DNA of 64,000 bases from Blastocladiella emersonii ATCC 22665. Taxonomy: Eukaryota; Blastocladiomycota; Blastocladiomycetes; Blastocladiales; Blastocladiaceae. The stretch's first letter is position 1, and every line of letters starts with the position of its first letter. Below are positions 44,434-51,411 of the stretch, piece by piece. The DNA lies in NCBI GenBank assembly GCA_025594325.1, contig JANHCV010000014.1:992001-1056000 (forward strand), in the 5' to 3' direction. The notes below the pieces were generated by a model. It made no database searches. It was not told the origin of the DNA and was given only the letters and a program-made list of their open reading frames with translations. A program made the translations under genes and the position numbers.

Positions 44434-45463
44434 TGGGCTGACCTACTGCCACTCGGGCTGACCAATTGCTTACCCCGAGCGGTCGGCGGCAGTCACTCGG
44501 GGTAACCACGTGAGACCCAGTTGCTTACCCCGGGTGGTTAATAATATGTTGGATTCAAATGTCGTGTTCCCTTAGGGAACACGACACGCGGACGGAGGCC
44601 GAAGGCCGAAGCAGGTGGGCGGGAGGGTGGGTGGAAGGGAGGGGGCGAGTGGTTGAGGAGTGAGTCCCTGACCTGACCCCCGAGCCCGTCCCTAACCAAC
44701 CCCTTGGGCTGACCATCGCTTACCCCGAGCGGTCGGCGGCGGCCGGCGAGCGCAGCGAGACGAAGAGCAGCGCAGCTGCGGCTACCCACTGACAGAGTTC
44801 CCTGGTCTGGTCCCTGACCTGACCCCCGAGCCCGTCCCTGAGCCCGTCTGTCACCGCCCTTAGGGATTTCGCCACCCGGATCGGAGGCTGAAGGCCGAAG
44901 CAGGTGGGCGTGGGGGAGGGGGGAGGGGGGAGCAGCGATCACATGCCCCAGACGCGCAACGCAACGCGACCACAGAGTCACTCTACAAGCCGGCCCACGA
45001 CTTGGTCGGCGACTTGGTCGCGGCAATAGGCCCTTGAAGGCTCTCGGAATAATTCCACGAGAGGTCGGCGGTCAGTCCAAGAACGCGAGCAGCGACCCAG
45101 GTCAGCGACCAGCCCCTGACGGCTCTCGATGGCCGCCCCGAACTGGACCGGGTTTGAGCTCACTGGACCGGGTTCAAAGACAACCCGGTCCATGAAATTC
45201 GCTTGGGGTAAGCCATGGACTGGGTTGACCGGGTTGACCGGGTTGTTTTAAAGTAACAGTGTAGTGAAAAGGGGGGGAGGGACCGCTCCAGTGCCACTCT
45301 TCCCCCCCTTTCAAATCCCTAAAGGTCAATCGACCCCTCAACCCGGTCCACCCGGTCCATGGCTTACCCCGAACGAATTTCAATCAACTTGGTCCATTGA
45401 ACCCGGTCCATGGCTTACGGCGAACGGTTCAAAGGGCGGGCAACCCGGTCCAGGCTGCCGTGA
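44408..45463. repeat. PLV left terminal inverted repeat
   Basis: Nearly identical in reverse complement to 58524-59580 (1,056 against 1,057 bp; the right copy has one extra C in a C-run near the fragment TCGACCCCC). A few base differences exist, for example in the tip palindrome. Internal sub-repeats include GCTTACCCCGAGCGGTCGGC, GGTCCATGGCTTAC and CCCGAGCCCGTCCCT. The 162- and 71-codon frames inside both repeats are mirror copies with no domain; I regard them as non-coding. Confidence 0.95.
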
Positions 45464-45607
45464 CCCGGTCCATGGCTTACGGCGAGCTGTTCAAAAGTGG
45501 TAGGGGCCCTGGTCGGGTCCACGATGCCGTAGTGTGTCCCGTTGCTACGTCATGCCAAGTGCGTTGAATGCGTTTGTCAATTTAAACTTTGTTGGACTAC
45601 TGTAACT

Positions 45608-45760
45608 ATGCGAGGCTGTATCAAAGAGATCGTCCCCCTGCCCAAGCCGCCATGCGATCACTATGATGCTCCCAGCTGGGTCCATGACAATGAGCTGCTG
45701 TGGGTCCAAGTCGTGTACCCATGCTGTGGGCACAAGTACACATACCGGCGGGTAGTCTGA
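45608..45760 (+). CDS. Small Cys/His-containing ORF of the PLV
   Basis: 50 codons from the ATG at 45608 (MRGCIKEIVPLPKPPCDHYD), ending HKYTYRRVV. Two cysteine pairs (C..C and CC) hint at a small metal-binding fold, but no family is recognised. It lies just inside the left inverted repeat and is convergent with the minus-strand virion genes. May be spurious. Confidence 0.3.
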   Translation: MRGCIKEIVPLPKPPCDHYDAPSWVHDNELLWVQVVYPCCGHKYTYRRVV

Positions 45761-45810
45761 GAGCGACCAGTAAAGGCTTCAAGGTAGCTAACCAAGTTAA
45801 CTTGAAGGAT

Positions 45811-45966
45811 CTATTCAAAGCAGACAGTGTACACAACCTTGACACCTGGCAGGGCCACGTTGCGGATGGCTGTGTAGTTGGCTGTTGTCTGGGGGCCCGG
45901 ACGGCCAGTCCAAGGGATGCTCGTGGAAGGTGCGCGGGGCGTTGATGCAGTAGAGCCAGTATTCAT
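45811..45966 (-). CDS. Small PLV ORF, 51 aa
   Basis: ATG at 45966 to TAG at 45811. It reads MNTGSTASTPRAPSTSIPWT, then TTANYTAIRNVALPGVKVVY and TVCFE. A Thr/Ser/Pro-rich start followed by a beta-like VALPGVKVVYTV strand looks like a real small protein rather than a shadow. It follows the 33-aa membrane ORF (46021-46122) and the minor capsid gene on the same strand. A competing frame overlaps it. Function unknown. Confidence 0.4.
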   Translation of the reverse strand: MNTGSTASTPRAPSTSIPWTGRPGPQTTANYTAIRNVALPGVKVVYTVCFE

Positions 45967-46020
45967 TGTCCTGTGTCTTACTATGCCTTCGCAGAAAGAA
46001 TTTAAAGCACATGTCGTTGC

Positions 46021-46122
46021 TTACTCTACGGCGCGGAATACTTTGCTTGTGTACCCAACAATGGCCAGGTTGGCTACAAGGATCAGGGCGTTGGTGGCAA
46101 CAAGGAGCGTCTCGAGGATCAT
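46021..46122 (-). CDS. Small PLV membrane ORF, 33 aa
   Basis: ATG at 46122 to TAA at 46021. One hydrophobic helix (LLVATNALILVANLAIVGYT) is followed by the short basic tail SKVFRAVE. Upstream it has TTAATTGTTG..CTGTAAAC just before the ATG, the promoter pattern of this element. Tiny membrane proteins are common in PLVs and may sit in the virion or host membrane. Confidence 0.45.
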   Translation of the reverse strand: MILETLLVATNALILVANLAIVGYTSKVFRAVE

Positions 46123-46153
46123 GTTTACAGTAGAACAACAATTAAAGTCAACG

Positions 46154-46897
46154 TCAGATGAACGCAAGCTCGACGTAGAAGGGTTGGCCAAGAAAGTCGA
46201 CAGAGCGCAGGTTCTTGTCTACCACGTCAATGTCAATACAGTCAATCTGCTGGGCCTGTCCCTGCGCGTCAAAGCGAAAGTAGTCGCCCATGTGTGGTCG
46301 ATGCTCGAACCAGCTGCCAAAGGGTTGCGTGACGTGGATGCTACAAAGTACGCCGTTGTCTTGTGGGTACGCCAAGAACATGTTGTCCGCGAGCCGGGTG
46401 CCAAGGTTGCGCAAGTAGACGTGAAGCAGGTTGATGGGCGAGATGTTGACCAGCGCCGACCCGTACTGGACCTTGCTGTAGCCATACGCTCCAACAAAGC
46501 CCATGTGGACGTTCAGCAACGCCGTCCCTGTTCCAATTGTAAAGTCAACCGTGTCGTTGGCCAGGCGCATCTTCTGGGTAGTCGAGTCGACCTGGACGTC
46601 CCAGGAGCCCTGCCAGAGGTACGACGACGGCGCGTTGTTGAGCAGGCTCTTGAGCGTGGCCGTGAACGTCTTGACTGTGTAGTTGCCGTCAGGGACAGTG
46701 ATGGTACCCGGGAACGTCAGCGCGCCACGGCTCTGGGTCAGGTACACTTTGTTGGCCTTGGAGTTGACCGTGTGCCAGCTGTTGCAGAGGTACGCCGAGT
46801 TGACCTTGACGCCGCGCACGGACAGGGGTCGTGGCAGGTACAGGATGCCATTCTTGAGGTCGCGGCTGCAGATGGTCAGCGTCTTGTACTCGGACAT
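46154..46897 (-). CDS. PLV minor capsid protein / penton candidate
   Basis: 247 aa from the ATG at 46897 (MSEYKTLTICSRDLKNGILY). It is rich in beta strands with no helices of note: VKVNSAYLCNSWHTVN, FPGTITVPDGNYTVKTFTAT, GTGTALLNVHMGFVGAYGYS, PINLLHVYLRNLGTRLADN, VDFLGQPFYVELAFI. In Polinton-like viruses and virophages a penton with a single jelly-roll lies next to the major capsid gene. Size, fold type and neighbourhood fit. The assignment is structural inference, since motifs in this family are weak. The upstream sequence carries AAATTGTTGTC..TTTAA. Confidence 0.65.
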   Translation of the reverse strand: MSEYKTLTICSRDLKNGILYLPRPLSVRGVKVNSAYLCNSWHTVNSKANKVYLTQSRGALTFPGTITVPDGNYTVKTFTATLKSLLNNAPSSYLWQGSWDVQVDSTTQKMRLANDTVDFTIGTGTALLNVHMGFVGAYGYSKVQYGSALVNISPINLLHVYLRNLGTRLADNMFLAYPQDNGVLCSIHVTQPFGSWFEHRPHMGDYFRFDAQGQAQQIDCIDIDVVDKNLRSVDFLGQPFYVELAFI

Positions 46898-46915
46898 TTA
46901 AACAAAGACAACAAT

Positions 46916-47182
46916 TTATTGTACAGCTGTCCCCGTGTCGTCAGCGTCTGCCTCAAAGATCTCGCTCGTTGGTCGGTTGTACCAGGTGTGAATGTCTTGG
47001 GCGAGGTCGGCGCCCTTGGACACCATCTGCGCAATGGAGCTCACGGCGGGGTTGTGCGACCGCTCAAAGAACTTGGACACGGTCTTGACGCCTTTGAGGA
47101 CGGTCGGCATGTGTTTGTTGACAAAGGACCCGACCTGGCCGAGCACATTGCTAAAGTTGGTCCAGAGGTTACGGAAGATCAT
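46916..47182 (-). CDS. Small PLV virion-type protein with amphipathic helices
   Basis: 88 aa from the ATG at 47182: MIFRNLWTNFSNVLGQVGSF, then VLKGVKTVSKFFERSHNPAV and an acidic tail (EADADDTGTAVQ). The N-terminus forms one or two amphipathic helices. Similar small proteins between capsid genes in adenovirus-like elements act as core or membrane-lytic cement proteins; here that is only an analogy. Located between the minor and major capsid genes on the same strand. Confidence 0.55.
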   Translation of the reverse strand: MIFRNLWTNFSNVLGQVGSFVNKHMPTVLKGVKTVSKFFERSHNPAVSSIAQMVSKGADLAQDIHTWYNRPTSEIFEADADDTGTAVQ

Positions 47183-47224
47183 GGCGGGGTTTAACTCTAC
47201 GCAAGAAAAGAAAGGACAGGGCTG

Positions 47225-48445
47225 TTACTTGTAGATGTTGATCTCGCCGGTTGGCAGGAACTCGTAGACCACGTCGATGCCAATGAAGGCGTCCACGCGC
47301 TGGTTCGGGGCCACGCTTGAAGTCAGGATCACCTGCATGTCCACGGCCGGGCTCTTGCAAGACTTGTCGCCGCTGACCACGGTGCGACTCGACTCGAGGT
47401 CACGGCCAACGACAAAGGTACCCTTGGCCGGCGCGTTGAACTTGTCAACTGTGAGGCCAGCGCCAATGACGTGGCCATGGAAGGCATTGGTCAGCTCAAC
47501 GAACGCCTCGGACGCGTAGTTGTCACAGCGGATGGGTCGCTGAGGGAAGAGTCGGCCGGCCACGCTGAACTGGTACGATGTAATGGTCTTGGCACAAAGG
47601 AACGAGTCCTTGGCATTGTCGTTGAGCACGGCATTGTTGCGGAACAACAGCAGGATGTCTTTCTGTGAGGCCGAGCGGTCCGAGATGTTGAGCGTCGAGT
47701 TGGGCACCGAGTAGTTCAGGAAGTGGTGGTTGTAGGTCGTGCCAAAGAGCTTGAGGCCCTGCTTCTTGAAGGCCGCGTCCATGACCGCGATCTGCTGGTC
47801 GTTGAGCTTGATCAGGTCCAAGACAATGCAGACGTCCTTGACTGTGTAGCCCGGGATGGCATTGTTCTTGACCACGCAGGCGTCACTGCCAGGTGCAAGG
47901 GTGAACTCGACGCGGATGCCGCCCGTGTACTTCATTGGGAGGTGCTTCTGGTTTGCCAGCAGGGCCGACTTGATGGGCAGCATGTACCGGTGCAGCCCGG
48001 ACGAGACAGCGAACTTGTCCGCGCCGGACGCAAAGTAGCCCTGTGCCACGCCGAGACACAAGTCCTTGAGGTACTGGGGGACCGTCACGTCGGCCTCGAT
48101 GCGCTGACGCAGGTTGTAGTACAGGAGCTCTTCGAGTAGGGCACCGGACGCGCTGTAGATGCGGACACGGTCAATGACGCTGAAGATACCATCGCAGAAA
48201 GCAACGTTGGCGTCCGTGGTCTTGGCCGAGAACTGCAGGAAAGTACAGTGCGTGTCCATCATGTCGTCGCGCGGCGGGAGCAGGACGCTGATGCTGTTGC
48301 CAGGAGCAAACTCGGGGCCGCCCTGAGCCGTGAACTGGACGGTCTGGCGCTTGGCATAGACGGACTCCTTGGGCAGGTTGAACAACATCTCGGGAGGGAG
48401 AGTCTTGGACAGGACCTGTGAGAACTGGGCGTTGGTACTGGACAT
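47225..48445 (-). CDS. PLV major capsid protein (double jelly-roll)
   Basis: 406 aa from the ATG at 48445 (MSSTNAQFSQVLSKTLPPEM). Typical features: an N-terminal arm, repeated beta strands (NSISVLLPPRDDMMDTHCTF, IDRVRIYSASGALLEELLYY), a mid-protein linker with YMLPIKSALLANQKHLPMKY and GGIRVEFTLAPGSDACVV, and a second barrel ending VDAFIGIDVVYEFLPTGEIN. The set ISVLLPP, lyRVriysasGallE and LPmkytgGiRveftLa is the usual pattern of PLV/virophage capsids. Neighbouring ATPase and minor capsid genes support it. Length fits the lower end of the family. Intact. Confidence 0.85.
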   Translation of the reverse strand: MSSTNAQFSQVLSKTLPPEMLFNLPKESVYAKRQTVQFTAQGGPEFAPGNSISVLLPPRDDMMDTHCTFLQFSAKTTDANVAFCDGIFSVIDRVRIYSASGALLEELLYYNLRQRIEADVTVPQYLKDLCLGVAQGYFASGADKFAVSSGLHRYMLPIKSALLANQKHLPMKYTGGIRVEFTLAPGSDACVVKNNAIPGYTVKDVCIVLDLIKLNDQQIAVMDAAFKKQGLKLFGTTYNHHFLNYSVPNSTLNISDRSASQKDILLLFRNNAVLNDNAKDSFLCAKTITSYQFSVAGRLFPQRPIRCDNYASEAFVELTNAFHGHVIGAGLTVDKFNAPAKGTFVVGRDLESSRTVVSGDKSCKSPAVDMQVILTSSVAPNQRVDAFIGIDVVYEFLPTGEINIYK

Positions 48446-48457
48446 GGTTTAGTTTAG

Positions 48458-48478
48458 GACTCGGCAACAAAAAAAGTC
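48458..48478 (-). promoter_or_regulatory. PLV promoter motif before the major capsid gene
   Basis: Minus-strand TTTTTTTGTTGCCGAGTC followed by CTAAACTAAACC and the ATG at 48445. Same motif as before the ATPase and recombinase-like genes. Confidence 0.6.
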
Positions 48479-48484
48479 AAGGGT

Positions 48485-49282
48485 CTACTGCTTCACAATC
48501 CACTCGCTGAAGCTGTCTACGAGCCGGTACTTGGGCGGGTTCTGGTTGTTGACGCCCAGGAAGCGTCGCTTCGTGTTGCCAGTACGCGTGTCAAAGAGCT
48601 GTTCAATGATGGCCTCAAACTCCTTGAGGTCGAACTGCGACCCAATCTCCTTGTGCAGCGTCTGGACCTCGGTCTTGTCATAGATTGGGTAGACGACGCT
48701 GTAGCTGCAATTGATGCGCAGAGTCTTGGGCAGGGCACACCACCGCTGGACGCCAATGATGCAGCTGATCTTCAAGTGCCACGAGTTGCACAGAAAGTTG
48801 GTCAGCGTTCTGTGGCTCAGCAGCTTGAGCCCAAGCACGTTGTCAATGATCAGCAGCTGGTCCTGGAGCGCCTTCTTGCCAGACTCTTTGAATGTCTTGG
48901 TCAGGTCCTGGCGCATCTTGAGCAGGGTCGGGATGAACTGCTTGGGGTCCGTGACAATGCACCCTGGCTTGATCTTGAGCCGGTCCGGGTCGCGCTCCTG
49001 GGGGTCCAGCACGTTGCGCTCCTTCTTGGGCGGTTACAGGATTGGTTGACTGGCAATGTACTCGTACTTGTCGTTGGCGTGGAACGTCGGGTTAAAGACC
49101 CAGACGTTGTCGAACTGGCCCTTGTAAAAGTGCGGGAAGCAGACCATGTTCGCAATCAGCGTTGACTTGCCCTGACCCTTGGCACCAATGACGTTCATGG
49201 TGAACGGGTGCTTGGGGATTGGCAGCGGCTCGCCGTTGTCATTGCGCGTAAAGCCGTTGTCAATGGCAACAATGTTGTACAT
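48485..49282 (-). pseudogene. PLV genome-packaging ATPase (FtsK/HerA type), interrupted by in-frame TAA
   Basis: The ATG at 49282 opens MYNIVAIDNGFTRNDNGEPL. Walker A is MNVIGAKGQGKSTLIANMV at about residue 30. The frame stops at TAA (49036-49034, after ASQPIL) and continues in the same frame, from PPKKERN to 48485. The continuation holds LQDQLLIIDNVLGLKLLSHR (Walker B-like LLIIDNV) and FLCNSWHLKISCIIGVQRWC, as in A32-like viral ATPases. Such enzymes pump DNA into the capsid. Because the distal part is intact and in frame, this is a single stop rather than erosion. It could be a mutation or a base-call error. The upstream TTTTTTGTTGGCAGTCTTTA motif touches the ATG. Confidence 0.8.
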
Positions 49283-49287
49283 TTAAA

Positions 49288-49303
49288 GACTGCCAACAAA
49301 AAA
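49288..49303 (-). promoter_or_regulatory. PLV promoter motif before the ATPase
   Basis: On the minus strand: TTTTTTGTTGGCAGTC, then TTTAA and ATG. Matches at 48458-48478 (TTTTTTTGTTGCCGAGTC) before the major capsid gene, at 55652-55666 (TTTTTGTTGACAGTC) before the recombinase-like gene, and partly upstream of the genes starting at 46897, 46122 and 54464. Confidence 0.6.
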
Positions 49304-49308
49304 GGGCG

Positions 49309-51024
49309 TCAGTCCCAGCCGAGGTCAAAGACAATGCCGCTGCGCTTTGGGGTCTTGCGGACCTGCTTGACAGGCCGCTCAGGGATCTTCTGGTGACGCT
49401 GGATCTTGGGCGCTGTCAGCCCGCTACCCGCTGCCCGCTTGTCTGTGAACAGCTTCGCGTCGGTCGGCTTCTTGTAGCCCAGTTGCTTGAGGATCTGTTC
49501 AAGGAGCATGTCGGTCTTCTTAGAACTACCGCCAGAATTGTTTTGCGCGGCCAGCTCCCTGATCATGGCCTCGAGGCCGCTTGTGTCGGCAGGTTGGACA
49601 ATGACTTGGGGTGCAGGGATCGTGTCCAGCTTGGACCCAAGGTCTTGGAGCGTCTTGGTCATGGCCTCGTTGCTCTGGGTCTGCCCTTGGATCGCGCCCT
49701 GGACGCCGCTTGCAAGCTGGTTCATGAGCACCTGCTGGTTGCTGAGCGCAGAGGACATGCCCGTGGCAATCTCAGACACAAGCGCGCGGTTGCCAGCGTC
49801 AATCTGGCGGACAAAGTCGTTGCGTTTGGCTCGGAGCGTGTCCACGATCCCAGACGCGAGGTTGGCAAATGCGTCCATGGCCAGTCCCTGAGCGGCCACC
49901 GACTGCTTGATGAGCGCCTGGTACGCCTGGTACTGCATGACCTGGGACCCGGCAAACTGCGAGGCAATGAGCTTGAGCGCGGCCATGACGTTCGGGTCAT
50001 TGTTGTACTGGACCAGGATTTGCTGTCGCATGTCCACGTTCTGCTCGTAGTAGTTGTTCTCGTACTGGGTGATGAACTGCCGCATGTCAACGTTCTGCGT
50101 GTTCTGCTGCGTGTAGCTGTTGTACACGAACTGGTTAAACTGTTGAAAGTTCTGGACAACGTCAACCTCCATGTCGTCCGTGGTTGTCAGCGCCCGCTCA
50201 GGGTTGTAGACCTGCAAGTCCTTGGAGCCCTCGATCATGCGTGCCTCGTCCATGGCTGGGTGGACGTGACCCTCATTGTACACGCCTTGCCACTGTGCCA
50301 CGTCCGGGCCGTAGCTTGGTGGCATGACCACAAGGTCGTGGGTGCCGTCGTCAAGCCTTGGGGGCGGGTTGTTGCCGCCGTCATTGTCATTCTGGATCAG
50401 GTACTGGCCGGGGATCATGGCGCCGTACTTGTCAATGTCTTGACCAACATAGTCGCCGGCCTCGACCGGGTACTGCTCGGGCATGACTGGCCAGACGGGC
50501 ACGGGGAGCAAGTGGTCCGGTACAGCGTCCTTGTCAATGACGTCCAGGGCTTGTGAGATCTCTTCTGCCAGCTCGTCGCGTTCCTCTTCGCTGCTGCCCC
50601 TGTCGATGTCTGTGGCCGACTTGGGGGCCTCTGGTCTGGGGCTTGCTGCTGGTGGAGCAACTGGGACTCGAGTGACCTTGCCCGTTGCCTGGTGCTCTTC
50701 CCACGCTTTAAGCGTGTCTTGGACGTGCTCCTGGAGGTCCTTGACCTCGTACCCAGTGACGCCGTCCTGGTGCCTGAGGTAGAACAGCGAGTTGCCTCGT
50801 TTGCGGCCAAAGTTGTTGGCATAGCTCTCGGGCGTCACCTTGTAGTCAAAGGCAAGGATGTAAGGCACCCAGACGTCGAGGAGCTCTTTGGCATTGGGGA
50901 ACGTGTACTTGCGGCCGTCAATGGTTGCCTTGATCTTCTGCCCTGCAAGGCGCTCAGCCGTGATGCGCCCGCCGGTTGCCTTGGTCACTCTTGCAAGTAG
51001 ATCTGGTACTGTTCTTTGGCCCAT
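49309..51024 (-). CDS. Long PLV orphan with N/Q-rich and helical regions
   Basis: About 571 aa from the ATG at 51024 (MGQRTVPDLLARVTKATGGR); the frame extends further upstream but without a good start. An N-terminal globular part contains RKYTFPNAKELLDVWVPYIL. A charged middle (SSEEERDELAEEISQALDVI) and an N/Q-rich stretch (NFQQFNQFVYNSYTQQNTQN) follow. A long helical section comes next (AFANLASGIVDTLRAKRNDF, LASGVQGAIQGQTQSNEAMT), then a basic end (RHQKIPERPVKQVRKTPKRS). It resembles a scaffold, tegument-like or fibre-base protein. No database family recognised. It lies between the ATPase and the 84-aa ORF on the same strand. Confidence 0.6.
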   Translation of the reverse strand: MGQRTVPDLLARVTKATGGRITAERLAGQKIKATIDGRKYTFPNAKELLDVWVPYILAFDYKVTPESYANNFGRKRGNSLFYLRHQDGVTGYEVKDLQEHVQDTLKAWEEHQATGKVTRVPVAPPAASPRPEAPKSATDIDRGSSEEERDELAEEISQALDVIDKDAVPDHLLPVPVWPVMPEQYPVEAGDYVGQDIDKYGAMIPGQYLIQNDNDGGNNPPPRLDDGTHDLVVMPPSYGPDVAQWQGVYNEGHVHPAMDEARMIEGSKDLQVYNPERALTTTDDMEVDVVQNFQQFNQFVYNSYTQQNTQNVDMRQFITQYENNYYEQNVDMRQQILVQYNNDPNVMAALKLIASQFAGSQVMQYQAYQALIKQSVAAQGLAMDAFANLASGIVDTLRAKRNDFVRQIDAGNRALVSEIATGMSSALSNQQVLMNQLASGVQGAIQGQTQSNEAMTKTLQDLGSKLDTIPAPQVIVQPADTSGLEAMIRELAAQNNSGGSSKKTDMLLEQILKQLGYKKPTDAKLFTDKRAAGSGLTAPKIQRHQKIPERPVKQVRKTPKRSGIVFDLGWD

Positions 51025-51066
51025 GATGGTTACTGTATGGACCAAAAATAAAACGTCCCCATGTCG

Positions 51067-51138
51067 GTACCTTTTGCCCCGTGCATCTTGCACCATTGGG
51101 CGTACCTTTTTCCCCGTGGCAGGTGCCTTTTGTCCCTC
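51067..51138. repeat. Triple GTACCTTTTGCCCC repeat
   Basis: Three related units: GTACCTTTTGCCCCGTG (51067-51083), GTACCTTTTTCCCCGTG (51102-51118) and GTGCCTTTTGTCCCT (51124-51138). They lie between the long orphan and the 84-aa gene and may be a regulatory array. Confidence 0.65.
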
Positions 51139-51391
51139 AGACGGTGGTGCTATTTGCCCCCTGGTCCCGGCGCTTGGCGTTGAGTGCCTTGTAGATCCAG
51201 ATCTTGACCCGCTCTGCCCGCGCTGCCTCGTTGTCAACGTGCGTGTACCAGTTGGCCTTGCAGTCGCGCTTCCGTAGCCACTTGGCCTTGTCCTTGTCGC
51301 TCTTGTTGTACCAGCTGCTTGGAACGGGCATGGTCCCGGCGAGGTGCTCCCGCCACTTGTCCAGGCTCAGGTCATGGTCGCTGGAAATCAT
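51137..51391 (-). CDS. Small PLV hypothetical protein, 84 aa
   Basis: ATG at 51391 (MISSDHDLSLDKWREHLAGT), ending RRDQGANSTTV. Highly charged with several W residues (WREHL, WYNKSDKDKAKWLRKR, NWYTHVDNEAARAERVKIWI), likely helical and possibly DNA-binding. It is divergent from the fibre gene (ATG at 51412) with only 20 bp between the starts, so the two share a tiny bidirectional promoter containing TTAAGGTTAAAC. Confidence 0.5.
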   Translation of the reverse strand: MISSDHDLSLDKWREHLAGTMPVPSSWYNKSDKDKAKWLRKRDCKANWYTHVDNEAARAERVKIWIYKALNAKRRDQGANSTTV

Positions 51392-51411
51392 TCTGTTGCT
51401 TAAGGTTAAAC

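Noticed and set aside
44538-45193. 162- and 71-codon frames in the left inverted repeat, mirrored at 58795-59450
   Set aside because: Identical copies exist because the repeats are identical; low-complexity, no domain, and palindromic sub-repeats explain the open frames.
45878-47194. 438-codon plus-strand frame opposite the minor capsid gene
   Set aside because: V/R/D-rich antisense shadow; the minus strand holds the beta-rich capsid protein.
49393-50556. 387-codon plus-strand frame in the PLV
   Set aside because: Antisense of the long orphan; composition L/V/H/D-rich as expected for a mirror frame.
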